In this document: positions 16,250 to 24,074 of the stretch, piece by piece
Layout of the letters: the number at the start of each line of letters is the position of its first letter
How positions within the stretch are numbered: position 1 is the first letter of the stretch
Source of the DNA: Desulfurispira natronophila
GTDB taxonomy: Bacteria > Chrysiogenota > Chrysiogenetes > Chrysiogenales > Chrysiogenaceae
Length of the DNA: 64,000 bases
Assembly (NCBI RefSeq): GCF_014203025.1
Contig: NZ_JACHID010000001.1
Coordinates: forward strand, 1 to 64,000
Direction: 5' to 3'
Made by a program: the position numbers and the translations under genes
The notes under the pieces: model-generated
The model's input: the letters and a program-made list of their open reading frames with translations, nothing else
Database searches by the model: none
What the model was told of the DNA's origin: nothing

Positions 16250-17017
16250 ATGAACGAAGAGCACTCAAAAGATACCTCAGATACCTCCAACAGGCAGCAG
16301 CTGCCCGATAGTGAGAAAGTTCAACAGATGTTTGAAACTATCGCACCTCGTTACGACTTTCTCAATCGTCTGCTCAGTGGCAGAAGGGATGTAGCTTGGA
16401 GACGTAAGGCGGTGGCATGCCTCAAGTGGTCGGAGCGCTCCAGTATTCTCGATGTGGCTACCGGCACGGCGGATGTCGCCCTGGAGATTGCTCGGCAGAC
16501 CAAGGAGAATGTCAAGGTTGTCGGCGTCGACTTTAGTGATAATATGTTGTCCATTGGAAAAAGCAAGGTTAGTGCTTCCCGCTATTCGCACCGCATCAAT
16601 TTGCAACTTGCGGATGCACAGGATTTACCCTTTGATGAAGACATTTTTGACTCATCAATCATAGCTTTTGGTATTCGCAATGTGCCGGACCGGGCCAAGG
16701 CGCTGCGGGAAATGGTGCGTGTGGTGCGTCCGGGTGGCCGGGTGGTGGTACTTGAGTTCACCACACCAGACTTTGCTCCTATGCGCGCACTTTACCACTT
16801 TTATTTTTTTCGTCTGCTTCCGTTCATTGGTGGTATGGTCTCTGGAAGGCGTGATGCCTATGAGTACTTGCCAGAGTCGGTAATCCGATTTCCGTCACGG
16901 GATGAGTTTTGCCAGACTATGCAGGCAGCGGGCCTTGAGGAGGTTACTTGTAAAAATCTCACCTTTGGGGTGGCCTGCTTGCATGTAGGTACGGTGCCTC
17001 TTTCGGCTAAACAGTAA
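16250..17017 (+). CDS. ubiE: Demethylmenaquinone/ubiquinone methyltransferase
   Basis: A SAM-dependent C-methyltransferase for menaquinone (MenG) and/or ubiquinone synthesis, 255 residues. Motif I is ILDVATGTADVALE, the family signature region is FGIRNVPDRAKALREMVRV, and VLEFTTPDFAPMR and VSGRRDAYEYLPESV follow. Whether the product is menaquinone or ubiquinone cannot be read from the sequence. ATG 16250 is chosen for its AGGTGGA site; longer in-frame starts read through the dispersed repeat. Confidence 0.93.
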   Translation: MNEEHSKDTSDTSNRQQLPDSEKVQQMFETIAPRYDFLNRLLSGRRDVAWRRKAVACLKWSERSSILDVATGTADVALEIARQTKENVKVVGVDFSDNMLSIGKSKVSASRYSHRINLQLADAQDLPFDEDIFDSSIIAFGIRNVPDRAKALREMVRVVRPGGRVVVLEFTTPDFAPMRALYHFYFFRLLPFIGGMVSGRRDAYEYLPESVIRFPSRDEFCQTMQAAGLEEVTCKNLTFGVACLHVGTVPLSAKQ

Positions 17018-17122
17018 ATTTTATAAAGTTTTCCTTTTCTACGAAAGCACTTATATGGTAAGAAATGTAAAACATGCTACAGGCTGGTATGTTGTAGAAC
17101 TATCATGCATGAGGGTCATATC

Positions 17123-18712
17123 ATGAGCACATCTGTCGCACTGAGCGCCGATTCCTTGGGTTTGAAAAGCGTAGGTAAGATTTTCCATAACTTAAGCTAC
17201 GAGGAACTCCATAATCACGAGATTCGCAACAATGAAGGTAAGGTTTCTTCCAATGGAACCATGATGGTGGATACGGGGAAGTTTACTGGACGTTCTCCCA
17301 AGGACAAGTATTTTGTCAAACAGGATCCATCAGCCCAGCATATCGCTTGGGGTAATATCAACAAGCCTGTCAGTGCTGAAGTGTTTGACGAGCTCTACAC
17401 ACTTGTTACTGATCACCTCAGTGGCAAGGATGTTTATGTGACCGATGGCTTTGTCGGTTCAAATGAAAAGACCCGTCGCAATATACGCGTTATCTCTGAG
17501 ATTTCCTGGCAATCTCACTTTTGCAAAAACATGTTTATACGACCAACCGAGAGTGAGCTTGCCAGCTTTAAGCCAGAGTTCACCATATACAATGCTTGCA
17601 AGGTGGTTAACAGCAAGTGGCAGGAACACGGCATGAACTCTGACGTGTTCGTTATATTCAATATTGAGAAAAACATAGCTATCATTGGCGGCACGTGGTA
17701 TGGCGGCGAGATGAAAAAGGGTGTATTTACCATGATGAACTACTGGCTGCCCCTGGAGAATATCCTCTCTATGCACTGTAGCGCCAATGTGGGTAGCACC
17801 GGTGATGTGTGCCTCTTTTTTGGGTTGTCCGGCACGGGCAAGACCACTCTTTCTACTGATGCCCGTCGCAAACTCATTGGTGATGACGAGCACGGCTGGG
17901 ATGATGACGGCATCTTCAACTTTGAGGGTGGCTGTTATGCCAAGACCATTAATCTTGATCCTGATAGTGAGCCAGAGATTTATAACGCCATCAAGCGCGA
18001 TGCGTTGCTGGAAAATGTAGTTTATGATGAAGACGGTGTCGTAAACTACGAAGACTCCAGCAAAACCGAGAACACTCGCGTCTCTTACCCCATCTTCCAC
18101 ATTGACAATTATGAGCCAACCCTCAAGGGTGGACATCCCAATAATATTATCTTCCTCACCTGCGACGCATTCGGCGTTTTGCCTCCTGTTTCCAAGCTCA
18201 CCCGTGAACAGGCCATGTACTATTTCCTCAGCGGCTACACTGCCAAAGTTGCCGGAACCGAGCGTGGTGTAACTGAACCTCAGGCAACCTTCTCGGCCTG
18301 CTTTGGCGAGGCCTTTTTGCCTTTGCATCCTACGGCCTACGCCAAATTGCTGGGGCAAAAAATGCAAAAGCATGAAGTTAATGCCTACCTGGTAAACACT
18401 GGCTGGACTGGTGGTGGCTATGGTGTAGGTAAGCGCATGAGTATCAAGGCTACTCGTGCCTGTATTAATGCTATTCTGGATGGTAAGATTAATGAGGGCT
18501 CCTTTGAGGTGATGAACGTCTTTGGACTGCATATGCCAAAACAGATTGAAGGCGTGGACGACAACATTTTGAACCCTCGCAATGTATGGGACGACAAGGA
18601 TGCCTATGATGCAACGACACGCAAATTGGCTCAGATGTTTATCGATAACTATCGCAAGTATATCAGCCAGGATACCTCCTATGACTTTAGTCAGGCAGGC
18701 CCCCAGCTCTGA
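17123..18712 (+). CDS. pckA: Phosphoenolpyruvate carboxykinase (ATP)
   Basis: Interconverts oxaloacetate + ATP and PEP + CO2 + ADP, the entry to gluconeogenesis. At 529 residues it has the P-loop [11 protein letters not shown], the kinase-2/metal site [11 protein letters not shown], the substrate segment [12 protein letters not shown] and the Mn site region [22 protein letters not shown] 17123 follows GAGGGT by six bases, better than the in-frame ATG at 17105. Together with fbp and tkt it supports growth on organic acids or acetate-type carbon. A long hairpin follows. Confidence 0.97.
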   Translation: MSTSVALSADSLGLKSVGKIFHNLSYEELHNHEIRNNEGKVSSNGTMMVDTGKFTGRSPKDKYFVKQDPSAQHIAWGNINKPVSAEVFDELYTLVTDHLSGKDVYVTDGFVGSNEKTRRNIRVISEISWQSHFCKNMFIRPTESELASFKPEFTIYNACKVVNSKWQEHGMNSDVFVIFNIEKNIAIIGGTWYGGEMKKGVFTMMNYWLPLENILSMHCSANVGSTGDVCLFFGLSGTGKTTLSTDARRKLIGDDEHGWDDDGIFNFEGGCYAKTINLDPDSEPEIYNAIKRDALLENVVYDEDGVVNYEDSSKTENTRVSYPIFHIDNYEPTLKGGHPNNIIFLTCDAFGVLPPVSKLTREQAMYYFLSGYTAKVAGTERGVTEPQATFSACFGEAFLPLHPTAYAKLLGQKMQKHEVNAYLVNTGWTGGGYGVGKRMSIKATRACINAILDGKINEGSFEVMNVFGLHMPKQIEGVDDNILNPRNVWDDKDAYDATTRKLAQMFIDNYRKYISQDTSYDFSQAGPQL

Positions 18713-18749
18713 TATCATTAGGTAGAATAACTCGCTTATGAAACATTTT

Positions 18750-18779
18750 CTCAGCCACGAAGTGTACTTCGTGGCTGAG
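18750..18779 (+). terminator. Hairpin after pckA
   Basis: Perfect 13-bp arms (18750-18762 and 18767-18779) with a TGTA loop lie 38 bp past the pckA stop. No long T-run follows on the plus strand; four T lie on the far side when read from the minus strand. The stem shares AGCCACGAA/TTCGTGGCT with the palindrome at 23349-23426. Confidence 0.65.
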
Positions 18780-18796
18780 TTGCGTAGGATATTACT

Positions 18797-19774
18797 GTGC
18801 TTAAACCATTGTTGCTGCGTCATCAAACGGTAACTACCCCGTTGTTTATGGCACCGGTGGCCGGGGTTACCAATACACCATTTCGCATTATTGTCGGCGA
18901 ATCAGGATGCCCACAGACTTTTACCGAGATGGTGAGCTCAGAAGCTCTGAGTCGTCAGGTTGGAAAAACTCGTGAGTTGCTGCACACGAGTGACAAGGAG
19001 AGTTCACAGCCCTTTGTGCAATTGTTTGGCAGCCGACCAGACGCGATGGCAACATCGGCCCGAATATGTGTCGAGGAAGGTTTTACCCTCGTTGATGTCA
19101 ACATGGGTTGCCCCGTGAAAAAGGTGACAAAATCTGGATCTGGGGTACAGCTCATGGAACAGCCAAAACTGGCTGGCGATATAGTGAGTGCTATGCACGC
19201 TGCAGTGGGCAAGTATGCAGATATTACCGTAAAAACCCGTTTGGGAAGTGTTCACGGTGATGAAAGGCTTATTCCCCTTGGAGAAGCGGTTATTGCTGCT
19301 GGCGCCTCTATGCTTACGGTTCACGGTAGGACCCGTAGCGACGGGTTTGGTGGGCGTGCTGATTGGCGTGCTATCGGTCAGATGTGTCAAGGCTTCAAGG
19401 TTCCACTTGTGGTGAATGGAGATATAACGTGTCCAACCTCCTTGAGGCGGGCATTGAAGGAGAGTGGTGCCCAGGGGGCTATGATAGCCAGGGAAGGGTA
19501 CCACCGGCCCTGGCTCTTTAAACAAATCGCAGCTGAGCTTTCTGGTGGAGTTATGTCGGATCCAGGTCGGGACGCAATAGTAAAGCTGATGCTACGTCAC
19601 CTGGAGCTGTTGGAGCTTTATTGCCCTGACCGTGCACATGTGTTAATGCGCAAGCATGGCAGTTGGTACACTAAGGGTTTCAGCGGTGGCAGTGCCTTTC
19701 GTCAGCAACTCAATCAATGCCCAGATAGCCATACGGTACGACAGCTCCTGAGTGCATGGCGCAATGAAAAGTGA
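18797..19774 (+). CDS. tRNA-dihydrouridine synthase (Dus family)
   Basis: An FMN- and NAD(P)H-dependent reductase that makes dihydrouridine in tRNA D-loops. At 325 residues it has the TIM-barrel start LFMAPVAGVTNTPFR, the catalytic Cys motif DVNMGCPVKKVTKSGSG, LTVHGRTRSDGFGGRADW and the FMN phosphate site VVNGDI...MIAREGYHRPWLF. DusB-like placement is likely but not certain. The start is GTG 18797 with a weak ribosome site. Confidence 0.93.
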   Translation: MLKPLLLRHQTVTTPLFMAPVAGVTNTPFRIIVGESGCPQTFTEMVSSEALSRQVGKTRELLHTSDKESSQPFVQLFGSRPDAMATSARICVEEGFTLVDVNMGCPVKKVTKSGSGVQLMEQPKLAGDIVSAMHAAVGKYADITVKTRLGSVHGDERLIPLGEAVIAAGASMLTVHGRTRSDGFGGRADWRAIGQMCQGFKVPLVVNGDITCPTSLRRALKESGAQGAMIAREGYHRPWLFKQIAAELSGGVMSDPGRDAIVKLMLRHLELLELYCPDRAHVLMRKHGSWYTKGFSGGSAFRQQLNQCPDSHTVRQLLSAWRNEK

Positions 19775-19851
19775 TAAACGGTAATGGCATAGCTGCATGA
19801 AGAGTTGCCACCAGATTTTAACAGTTCTGACGATAACTGAAGAGGATTCCA

Positions 19852-21210
19852 GTGGATAACAACCTGAAAATAAACCTCGTCGTATTTTATGTGCTTTTTA
19901 CCTTGGTGATTCTGGCGACGGTATGGGTTTCGCTGCAGTATATTGTCAATATAATTGCCGAGAAGAGCATTGATAATAAGCTTAGTGAATCAAAGGTTCA
20001 CGCCTATCGTGTACAGTCCAAAACCGAGGATATACTGAGTTCTTATGATATCCGCTCATTAAATACATCAGAAACCGACTATCGCACATTGCACCACTTG
20101 ATGGAGGATATCAGGCTGCGCAATGAGGAAATCATATATGTCACCCTCATGGAACCAAACGGGTTGGTAGTTCTTCATACTGATCGCGATATGGAGGGTC
20201 TGGTTCTGAACGATACCATTTCTATCAATGCCTCCTTGGCAGAAAAACCTCTTATTCAATCGGGGCTTATCAATAGTGCTGAGTACAGTACGGAGGGCTT
20301 TGATATTGCGATACCTATCTATTACGAATCTGCTAAGGTCGGTGTTTTACGTCTCGGAGTTTCAAGTGTATTAATTCGTGACTCCTTAACTACTGAAGTT
20401 GAGTCTCTTATGCGCAAGAACTCCATTGTTTTTATCGTTATTCTTTTTGCTGTTATTGCACTTTTTCTCTTTATGATAAACCAAATTAATCGTTTGCGTG
20501 AGTTGCAGCGACGTGTCAGCGCTAACGAGCGTCTGGCCTATATCGGCAGCATCTCCAGCAGTCTGGCCCATGAAATCAAAAACCCCCTTAACGCTATTAA
20601 CCTCAACATTCAGCTATTGGAGGAGGATATTCGGGACGAAGAGATGAATCGTGATGAAGCTATGAAGACTTGCCACATTGTTGCAGAAGAGGTGGCGCAC
20701 CTCAATGGTTTGCTCAATGACTTCCTGATTTACTCTCGCATACACTCTCCACGATTAAAAAATGAAAGTATCAGTAAAACCATAGCAGCAGTAGTTGAGC
20801 TTTTTCGTCGTACCTGTCAGGAAACCGGCATAACCATTCAGGTGGAGAAAACTTCACCCCGCAATGACACAGTAGCGATCGACCGTAATCAGATACATCA
20901 GGTTTTGATCAATATAGTGAAAAACAGTATTGAGGCCTTGCAGATTCGCGGTAACGGGAAAGTCTCTATTGCTCACTCCACTGACCGCCGTCGCCATTTG
21001 ATTACTATAGAAGACAATGGCCCAGGCATGACTCCTAAACAGAAAGAAAAAATATATGATATTTTTTACTCTACAAAAAAAGAGGGTACTGGTTTAGGAT
21101 TGCCTATAGCCAAGAATATTGTGGAAGCTCACGGGGGAACCATGGATATAATGAGCCAGCCAGGACAGGGTACTACGGTAACCATAGCACTTCCGGACAT
21201 AGAGGCATGA
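19852..21210 (+). CDS. Sensor histidine kinase (NtrB/AtoS-like)
   Basis: A 452-residue membrane sensor. TM1 (about 8-32) and TM2 (about 190-210) bracket a periplasmic PAS/Cache-like domain. HisKA carries phospho-acceptor His240 in SLAHEIKNPLNAI, and the HATPase domain has N box IVKNSIEAL, G1 EDNGPGM and G2 GTGLGLPIAKNI. The start is GTG 19852 after AGAGGA. The partner response regulator overlaps by four bases (ATGA), so they form a two-component pair controlling sigma-54 transcription. The signal is unknown. Confidence 0.93.
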   Translation: MDNNLKINLVVFYVLFTLVILATVWVSLQYIVNIIAEKSIDNKLSESKVHAYRVQSKTEDILSSYDIRSLNTSETDYRTLHHLMEDIRLRNEEIIYVTLMEPNGLVVLHTDRDMEGLVLNDTISINASLAEKPLIQSGLINSAEYSTEGFDIAIPIYYESAKVGVLRLGVSSVLIRDSLTTEVESLMRKNSIVFIVILFAVIALFLFMINQINRLRELQRRVSANERLAYIGSISSSLAHEIKNPLNAINLNIQLLEEDIRDEEMNRDEAMKTCHIVAEEVAHLNGLLNDFLIYSRIHSPRLKNESISKTIAAVVELFRRTCQETGITIQVEKTSPRNDTVAIDRNQIHQVLINIVKNSIEALQIRGNGKVSIAHSTDRRRHLITIEDNGPGMTPKQKEKIYDIFYSTKKEGTGLGLPIAKNIVEAHGGTMDIMSQPGQGTTVTIALPDIEA

Positions 21211-22595
21211 GTGAAAATGCTAATCAGCAAGTGCTGGTAGTGGACGATCAACGCTCATCCCTTGAGTCCATAAGTCGTGCTCTGGAAAAAAAAGGCTATG
21301 CTACTCACAAGGCGGAAAATTATCTGGAGGCACAGACCAAATTTAGCCGTTACAAGCATCCGGTCGTCGTTACCGATCTCAATCTTCCTGATGGCACAGG
21401 TCTTGATCTTGTGAGTTTTATTAAAGGAGTACATCCTCGCTCGGAAGTCATTGTAGTTACAGCATATGGCTCAGTCGAAACCGCGGTTGAGGCTATGAAG
21501 AGTGGCGCATTCGATTATGTTGCCAAGCCGGTAAATCTTGCGGAGCTTCGGGCCCTGGTGGCTCAGGCATGGCAGAAGGCTACTGCTAGCAGAAATGATA
21601 ATAGTGAACTGGAAAGTGAAGTCTCATCAGGAGAGAACTCCGGCCGTTTTCCACTGCTTATTGGGCAGAGCAAGGCCATGTTACAGGTCTTTGAAAAACT
21701 CACCACAGTCTCACCAACCCGGGCATCAGTTTTGCTGCTTGGTGAATCTGGCACTGGCAAAGAGCTCATCGCTCAAGCTATTCACGATGCATCTGAGCGA
21801 TCCCATAAACCCTATTTAGCGATAAACTGCTCCGCTTTTTCCGAAGGGTTGCTGGAAAGTGAACTCTTTGGTCATGAAAAAGGCTCCTTTACCGGAGCAC
21901 TGAAACAGACCAAGGGTAAATTTGAGTTGGCTAATGGAGGGACCCTTTTTCTTGATGAGATTGGAGAGATCTCTTCAGCCATGCAGGTGCGGTTGCTTCG
22001 AGTGCTGGAGAATCGCGAAATAATGCGGGTGGGTGGTGCCGATAATATATCGATAGATGTTCGCATTATAGCTGCTACCAACAAGGATCTTGATAAAGAA
22101 GTTCGCAAGGGTAACTTTCGTGAAGATCTCTATTATCGTCTTAAAGTGGTGGTTATCGAAGTTCCCCCTTTGCGCGAGCGCAAATCTGATATACCGCTGT
22201 TGGTAAGTTATTTTGTCAAAAGTTTTGCAGCTGAGAACAATCGCATCATTCGTGGAATATCCACGGAAACAATGGAGATACTTAAAAATATTCCATGGAA
22301 AGGCAATGTGAGAGAGCTGCGCAATTGCATCGAAAATATGGTTATTTTCAGCCGCAATGATGTGCTTACTAATGATGATATTCCGTCTGAGTATCGTGAG
22401 CAGACTTATATTGACACTACTTCTATTGAGCCTGAGCATATTGATATCTCTGTAGGTATGACCATGGAAGAGATTGAGAAGGAGGCAATAGTCAATACCC
22501 TTAATAAGGTGCAAGGGAATCGCACCCAGGCAGCTCGTATGCTGGGTATTGGTCTTCGCACCCTGCAGCGCAAAATCAAACAGTTCGAGTTGTAG
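21207..22595 (+). CDS. Sigma-54-dependent response regulator (NtrC family)
   Basis: A 462-residue activator. The receiver (1-120) has Asp57 in VVVTDLNLP and a conserved Lys in DYVAKPVN. The AAA+ domain (about 150-380) has Walker A GESGTGKE, Walker B GGTLFLDEIGE and the sigma-54 contact loop as GSFTGA rather than GAFTGA. The C-terminal Fis-type helix-turn-helix ends NRTQAARMLGIGLRTLQRKI. It is paired with the kinase upstream. Target promoters are not evident in the window; I searched by eye for TGGCAC-N5-TTGC and saw none. Confidence 0.95.
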   Translation: MSENANQQVLVVDDQRSSLESISRALEKKGYATHKAENYLEAQTKFSRYKHPVVVTDLNLPDGTGLDLVSFIKGVHPRSEVIVVTAYGSVETAVEAMKSGAFDYVAKPVNLAELRALVAQAWQKATASRNDNSELESEVSSGENSGRFPLLIGQSKAMLQVFEKLTTVSPTRASVLLLGESGTGKELIAQAIHDASERSHKPYLAINCSAFSEGLLESELFGHEKGSFTGALKQTKGKFELANGGTLFLDEIGEISSAMQVRLLRVLENREIMRVGGADNISIDVRIIAATNKDLDKEVRKGNFREDLYYRLKVVVIEVPPLRERKSDIPLLVSYFVKSFAAENNRIIRGISTETMEILKNIPWKGNVRELRNCIENMVIFSRNDVLTNDDIPSEYREQTYIDTTSIEPEHIDISVGMTMEEIEKEAIVNTLNKVQGNRTQAARMLGIGLRTLQRKIKQFEL

Positions 22596-22597
22596 AT

Positions 22598-23032
22598 ATG
22601 AAGGAAGTTACCGGAAATCTATGGGACTATCTGGGTTTATGTCCCCTGGTTATTACCACGGGAGGCCAGGTGAGCAGACGGGGCAACGCTCTGATGTTGC
22701 GGGGATGTGCAGCTGAGGCAAGAAAGCGCTTTCCCGGCATAGAGCGGGAGCTTGGAGCACTTATAGAGCACAACGGCAATCGAGTCTTTGCTTTGAGCCA
22801 TAGTATCGTGAGCTTTCCGGTTGAAGAGAGCCCGAATGACTTACCTGATATAGGGATTATTCGACGTTCTTGTCGTGAGCTGGTAGAGTTAACGAATATG
22901 CGTAATTGGCCCCAAGTAGCTATGCCCCGTCCTGGATGCGGAAGTGGTGGCTTGGCCTGGGGAGATGTTGCACCGGTTTTACATGACATTCTTGACTCAC
23001 GGTTTATAGTGGTGAGCTTTGCTGATCCATAA
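22598..23032 (+). CDS. Macro-domain protein (ADP-ribose-related)
   Basis: A 144-residue protein resembling Poa1p-like macro domains that bind or process ADP-ribose derivatives: VTGNLWD at the N-terminus, a glycine/asparagine loop SRRGNALMLRGCAAEARKRF and a second loop MPRPGCGSGGLAWGDV, then FIVVSF. It starts two bases after the NtrC-family stop and is probably in the same transcript. A possible role is removal of ADP-ribose marks or ADP-ribose 1''-phosphate. The link to the two-component pair is unclear. Confidence 0.75.
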   Translation: MKEVTGNLWDYLGLCPLVITTGGQVSRRGNALMLRGCAAEARKRFPGIERELGALIEHNGNRVFALSHSIVSFPVEESPNDLPDIGIIRRSCRELVELTNMRNWPQVAMPRPGCGSGGLAWGDVAPVLHDILDSRFIVVSFADP

Positions 23033-23145
23033 AGCATTTTCTTTGGTATGAATAGTTGTTGATTTTGCTGGTTTTTTACCAGGTTGCATGGTAAATTACA
23101 GGGCTTTGAAGTTACATAGCAAATAATTTTGGAGGATATACCACC

Positions 23146-23331
23146 ATGGCCAGAAGATGTGAAATCTGCGGCAAACAGCCTCAGGTCAATAACAACGTTA
23201 GTCATGCCAACAACAAGACCAAAAAGCGCTCCTTGCCAAACCTTAAGAGTAAGGTGGTTGAGGTTGAAGGTCAGGAAAAGCGCATGAAACTTTGCACTTC
23301 GTGCATTCGGACCTTGAACAAAGTGAGCTAA
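23146..23331 (+). CDS. rpmB: Large ribosomal subunit protein bL28
   Basis: A 61-residue ribosomal protein with the start [20 protein letters not shown] and the conserved Asn-Lys-Thr-Lys-Lys/Arg core. It is the zinc-binding (C+) form: CEIC near the N-terminus and CTSC near the C-terminus. GGAGG precedes the ATG. It is usually paired with rpmG, which is not here. Transcription should end at the very long palindrome 17 bp downstream. Confidence 0.97.
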   Translation: MARRCEICGKQPQVNNNVSHANNKTKKRSLPNLKSKVVEVEGQEKRMKLCTSCIRTLNKVS

Positions 23332-23348
23332 AGTTATACTGACAGCTT

Positions 23349-23426
23349 CACCCACTCACATGACCACATAAAAAGCCACGAAAGCAAAGCAATTCGTGGC
23401 TTTTTATGTGGTCATGTGAGTGGGTG
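23349..23426. terminator. Giant perfect palindrome, bidirectional terminator between rpmB and tpx
   Basis: Arms of 34 bp (23349-23382 and 23393-23426) are perfectly complementary around a 10-base loop (AGCAAAGCAA). The inner core, AAAAAGCCACGAA against TTCGTGGCTTTTT, is a canonical bidirectional terminator for the convergent rpmB and tpx genes. The outer 21 bp of each arm exceed what termination needs. Confidence 0.85.
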
Positions 23427-23519
23427 GGGATTTCTGCCCCTGGCACTTGGCAGCAGCAAGGGGCAGAAAGGAAAGGAAATAGAGATCTTTATCTGGTCAT
23501 AATAAAGGCGCTAGGTTGT

Positions 23520-24020
23520 TTACTTAAGGGCATCCAGCGCGGCACTATAATCAGGCTCTTCTGTGATTTCTGGAACCTGTTCAGTGTAAATAATCTTGCC
23601 TTGTTCATCGATAATCACAACGGCTCGGCTGAGGAGGCCCGCCAGTGGGCCGCTGCTCATGCGTACTTTATAGTCATCACCAAACTCCAGCTTGCGCATT
23701 TCCGAAAGGGTTATGACATTTTCCAGTCCTTCGGCTCCACAGAACCGAGCCAATGCGAAAGGGAGGTCACGGGAGATGCAGAGAACTACGGTGTTCTCAA
23801 GGCCAGCGGCTTCCTGGTTGAATCGACGTACTGAGGCAGCACAGACGCCAGTGTCGACACTGGGGAATATGTTGAGAACCAAGCGTTTTCCACTGAAGTC
23901 CTTGAGGCTAACGTCCGAAAGATCGTTTTTTGTCAGAGAAAAATCAGAGGCGGCTGAGCCGACTTGTGGCAGGTCTCCGACAGTGGTGATAGGGTTCCCT
24001 TTAAGTGTAATTTGAGCCAT
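23520..24020 (-). CDS. tpx: Thiol peroxidase Tpx
   Basis: An atypical 2-Cys peroxiredoxin of 166 residues that reduces alkyl and lipid hydroperoxides with thioredoxin. Peroxidatic Cys60 lies in [15 protein letters not shown] and resolving Cys94 in ARFCGAEG; Cys81 is the extra conserved cysteine. It lies 54 bp downstream of tkt on the same strand and may share its transcript. An AAGGAGAACAC ribosome site is present. Confidence 0.95.
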   Translation of the reverse strand: MAQITLKGNPITTVGDLPQVGSAASDFSLTKNDLSDVSLKDFSGKRLVLNIFPSVDTGVCAASVRRFNQEAAGLENTVVLCISRDLPFALARFCGAEGLENVITLSEMRKLEFGDDYKVRMSSGPLAGLLSRAVVIIDEQGKIIYTEQVPEITEEPDYSAALDALK

Positions 24021-24074
24021 TGTGTTCTCCTTGACTTATAACGGTTACTGAAACAAATTGATTCCTGCGCCACT

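Noticed and set aside
16087-16311. Plus-strand 74-codon ORF between ispE and ubiE
   Set aside because: It reads through the dispersed repeat and into the ubiE start in a different frame.
17459-18826. Minus-strand 455-codon open frame
   Set aside because: Fully antisense to pckA and the start of dus, with no recognisable domain and no ribosome site.
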